Source: Gloeobacter violaceus PCC 7421 (GTDB lineage: Bacteria; Cyanobacteriota; Cyanobacteriia; Gloeobacterales; Gloeobacteraceae). Taken from it: a DNA stretch of 64,000 nt. Made by a program: the position numbers and the translations under genes. The stretch is from contig NC_005125.1 of the NCBI RefSeq assembly GCF_000011385.1, positions 1,364,001 to 1,428,000 of the forward strand, written 5' to 3'. The notes beneath the pieces were generated by a model. That model ran no database searches. It was not told the origin of the DNA and saw nothing but the letters and a program-made list of their open reading frames with translations. Below are positions 62,808 to 64,000 of this stretch, piece after piece. Positions within the stretch are counted from its first letter, which is position 1. Each line of letters starts with the position of its first letter.

Positions 62808-63860
62808 TTACGTATTCTCGATGCCTTCGAGATACTCGCGCACGCGCTGGAGCCTTTGCGGGTGGCGCAGTTTGCGCAGCGCCCGCGCCTCGATCTGACG
62901 GATGCGCTCGCGGGTGAGCCCGAATTGCTGGCCAACTTCATCCAGGGTGCGCGAGCGGCCGTCGATGAGGCCGTAGCGCAACCGGAGCACGTCGCGCTCG
63001 CGGGGTGTCAGAGTCTGGAGCAGCGATTCGAGATCCTGGTTCATCAAATCGCGCACCACACCGTGCTCGGGCTCGTTGCCCTTCGCCTGGATGAGATCGC
63101 CCAGGGCGGTATCTTCCTCGCGCCCAACGGGGGTTTCCAGCGACACCGGCAACTGGATGGCCTTGCGCACAAAGCGCAGTTGATCCGCGTCCATCTCCAC
63201 CGCCTGGGCAATCTCATCCTCCGAAGGCGAGCGGCCCAACTGCTGCGAGAGTTGGCGGGTAGCCTTTTTGATGCGGTTGACCTTCTCGACGATGTGGACC
63301 GGCAAGCGGATCGTGCGCGCCTGCATGGCGATGGCGCGGGTGATACCCTGGCGGATCCACCAGGTCGCGTAGGTCGAAAACTTGAAACCGCGGGTGTAAT
63401 CGAACTTTTCGGCGGCGCGGATCAGGCCGAGGGTGCCTTCCTGGATGAGATCGAGCAGATGCAGGCCGCGCCCCTGGTATTTTTTGGCCACCGAGACCAC
63501 CAGACGCAGGTTGGCCTTGACCAGATGGGCCTTGGCGCGCTCGCCCTCGCGGACGATGGTGGACCACTGCTGGGGCGTCAGATTCGCAGATTCGAGCCAC
63601 GATTCGGCAGCGACGGCCTGAAATTTGCTGCGCTTTTCTTCGAGTGAAAGCCAGGTGGCAATGCGGCGGGCCAGTTCGATTTCTTCGGCAGGCTTCAATA
63701 GCGCCACCCGGCCGATTTCTTGTAGATACAGCCGCACCAGATCGTCGGTGCTACCGCGGACGACGGTAAATTCCTCGGGGGCGAGGACCTCGGTCTCCGC
63801 TTCCGCTTCTACCAGCACTTCGTCGGACCAGAGGTCGTCGCTCGGCATCGGCTGTCTCAT
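62808..63860 (-). CDS. RNA polymerase sigma-70 factor, group 1/2
   Basis: The 350-residue sigma factor has region 1.2 (DDLVRLYLQEIGRVALLKPA), region 2 (LIQEGTLGLIRAAEKFDYTR, GFKFSTYATWWIRQGITRAI), region 3, and region 4 with RERDVLRLRYGLIDGRSRTL and the DNA-binding LTRERIRQIEARALRKLRHP. The N-terminal region is short, as in cyanobacterial group 1 (SigA) and group 2 (SigB-E) factors; the two cannot be separated here. The ATG is at 63860; the in-frame ATG at 63848 is an alternative. Confidence 0.93.
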   Translation of the reverse strand: MRQPMPSDDLWSDEVLVEAEAETEVLAPEEFTVVRGSTDDLVRLYLQEIGRVALLKPAEEIELARRIATWLSLEEKRSKFQAVAAESWLESANLTPQQWSTIVREGERAKAHLVKANLRLVVSVAKKYQGRGLHLLDLIQEGTLGLIRAAEKFDYTRGFKFSTYATWWIRQGITRAIAMQARTIRLPVHIVEKVNRIKKATRQLSQQLGRSPSEDEIAQAVEMDADQLRFVRKAIQLPVSLETPVGREEDTALGDLIQAKGNEPEHGVVRDLMNQDLESLLQTLTPRERDVLRLRYGLIDGRSRTLDEVGQQFGLTRERIRQIEARALRKLRHPQRLQRVREYLEGIENT

Positions 63861-63951
63861 CCCCTTTCACACTGCAAGAAGTGCGATTACACCCCAGTAT
63901 GGGGTAGAGAGGATCCGCGCCAGGTTTGTTTAACGTTTTCTTTAGCTGATG

Positions 63952-63989
63952 ACTCCACCGCCCGGTAGGCATCCGCGCAGCGGTGGAGT
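63952..63989. terminator. Ten-base-pair hairpin upstream of the sigma factor gene
   Basis: ACTCCACCGC pairs with GCGGTGGAGT around an 18-base loop. It may end an upstream minus-strand transcript beyond the window or structure the sigma factor leader. A smaller ACCCCA/TGGGGT hairpin sits nearer the gene at about 63891-63905. Confidence 0.45.
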
Positions 63990-64000
63990 TGTCCTGACGG

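Overview
The window looks like chromosomal DNA of a high-GC, deep-branching cyanobacterium, most likely Gloeobacter or a close relative. The evidence is cyanobacterial marker content: efp directly followed by accB, several Uma2/DUF820 nucleases, DUF2808 and DUF6761 proteins, adjacent DUF6887/DUF6888 genes, and a CtpA-type protease. Codon use is GC-rich, and GTG/TTG starts with good Shine-Dalgarno sites are common. No photosystem, ribosomal RNA, CRISPR or transposase genes are visible. The genus call rests on recognition and was not checked by a search.

Layout. 0-8 kb: MOSC protein, Uma2, efp-accB behind a long folded leader, folC, a MalK-type ABC ATPase and a B12-binding radical SAM protein. 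8-15 kb: an Uma2 protein with a repetitive coiled coil, an outer-membrane barrel protein, a GH10-like (DUF187) hydrolase and a membrane glycosyltransferase. 15-31 kb: an accessory island (below). 31-36 kb: a glycosyltransferase remnant, a secreted glycine-rich protein and glgB. 36-49 kb: D-aminoacylase-like protein, CtpA-type protease, alpha/beta hydrolase, phosphoribosyltransferase, PhyH-type dioxygenase, DUF2808, DUF6152, TerB-like and PhoD proteins, then tRNA-Thr and tRNA-Tyr. 49-64 kb: DUF6887/6888, DUF4272, inositol monophosphatase, hisC-hisD, purQ, a GH57 hydrolase, Uma2, a BtuF-like protein, a GT39 protein, a RES/Xre toxin-antitoxin pair and a group 1/2 sigma factor.

The most interesting region is 15.9-31.1 kb. 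A minus-strand set encodes a 98-residue peptide (21204-21500), a YcaO protein (19793-21028) and a TfuA protein (19138-19812). The peptide ends in four perfect-length 13-residue repeats of the type SAHHSGGGFAEAG. This is the architecture of a multi-core RiPP, a ribosomally made and then modified peptide. YcaO-TfuA pairs are known to make thioamides, including thioglycine, and each core has HH next to GGG but no Cys. Around it lie a translationally coupled pair of exporter-fold ABC proteins, two DUF3526 ABC-2 permeases, a TonB-dependent receptor and an RND pump with a Fur/Zur-like box at its 5' end. I infer a metal-binding thioamidated peptide that is secreted and recaptured. That function is inference; the gene content is seen in the sequence. 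Copies of one glycosyltransferase segment, 97% identical over 90 bp, lie on both sides of the island in the same orientation, suggesting that it was inserted or rearranged as a block.

The window also holds several decayed or altered genes: the glycosyltransferase remnant, an MnmC-like gene lacking its middle, a frameshifted DUF6888, a C-terminal fragment of a general-stress-type protein and a C-terminal nitroreductase fragment.
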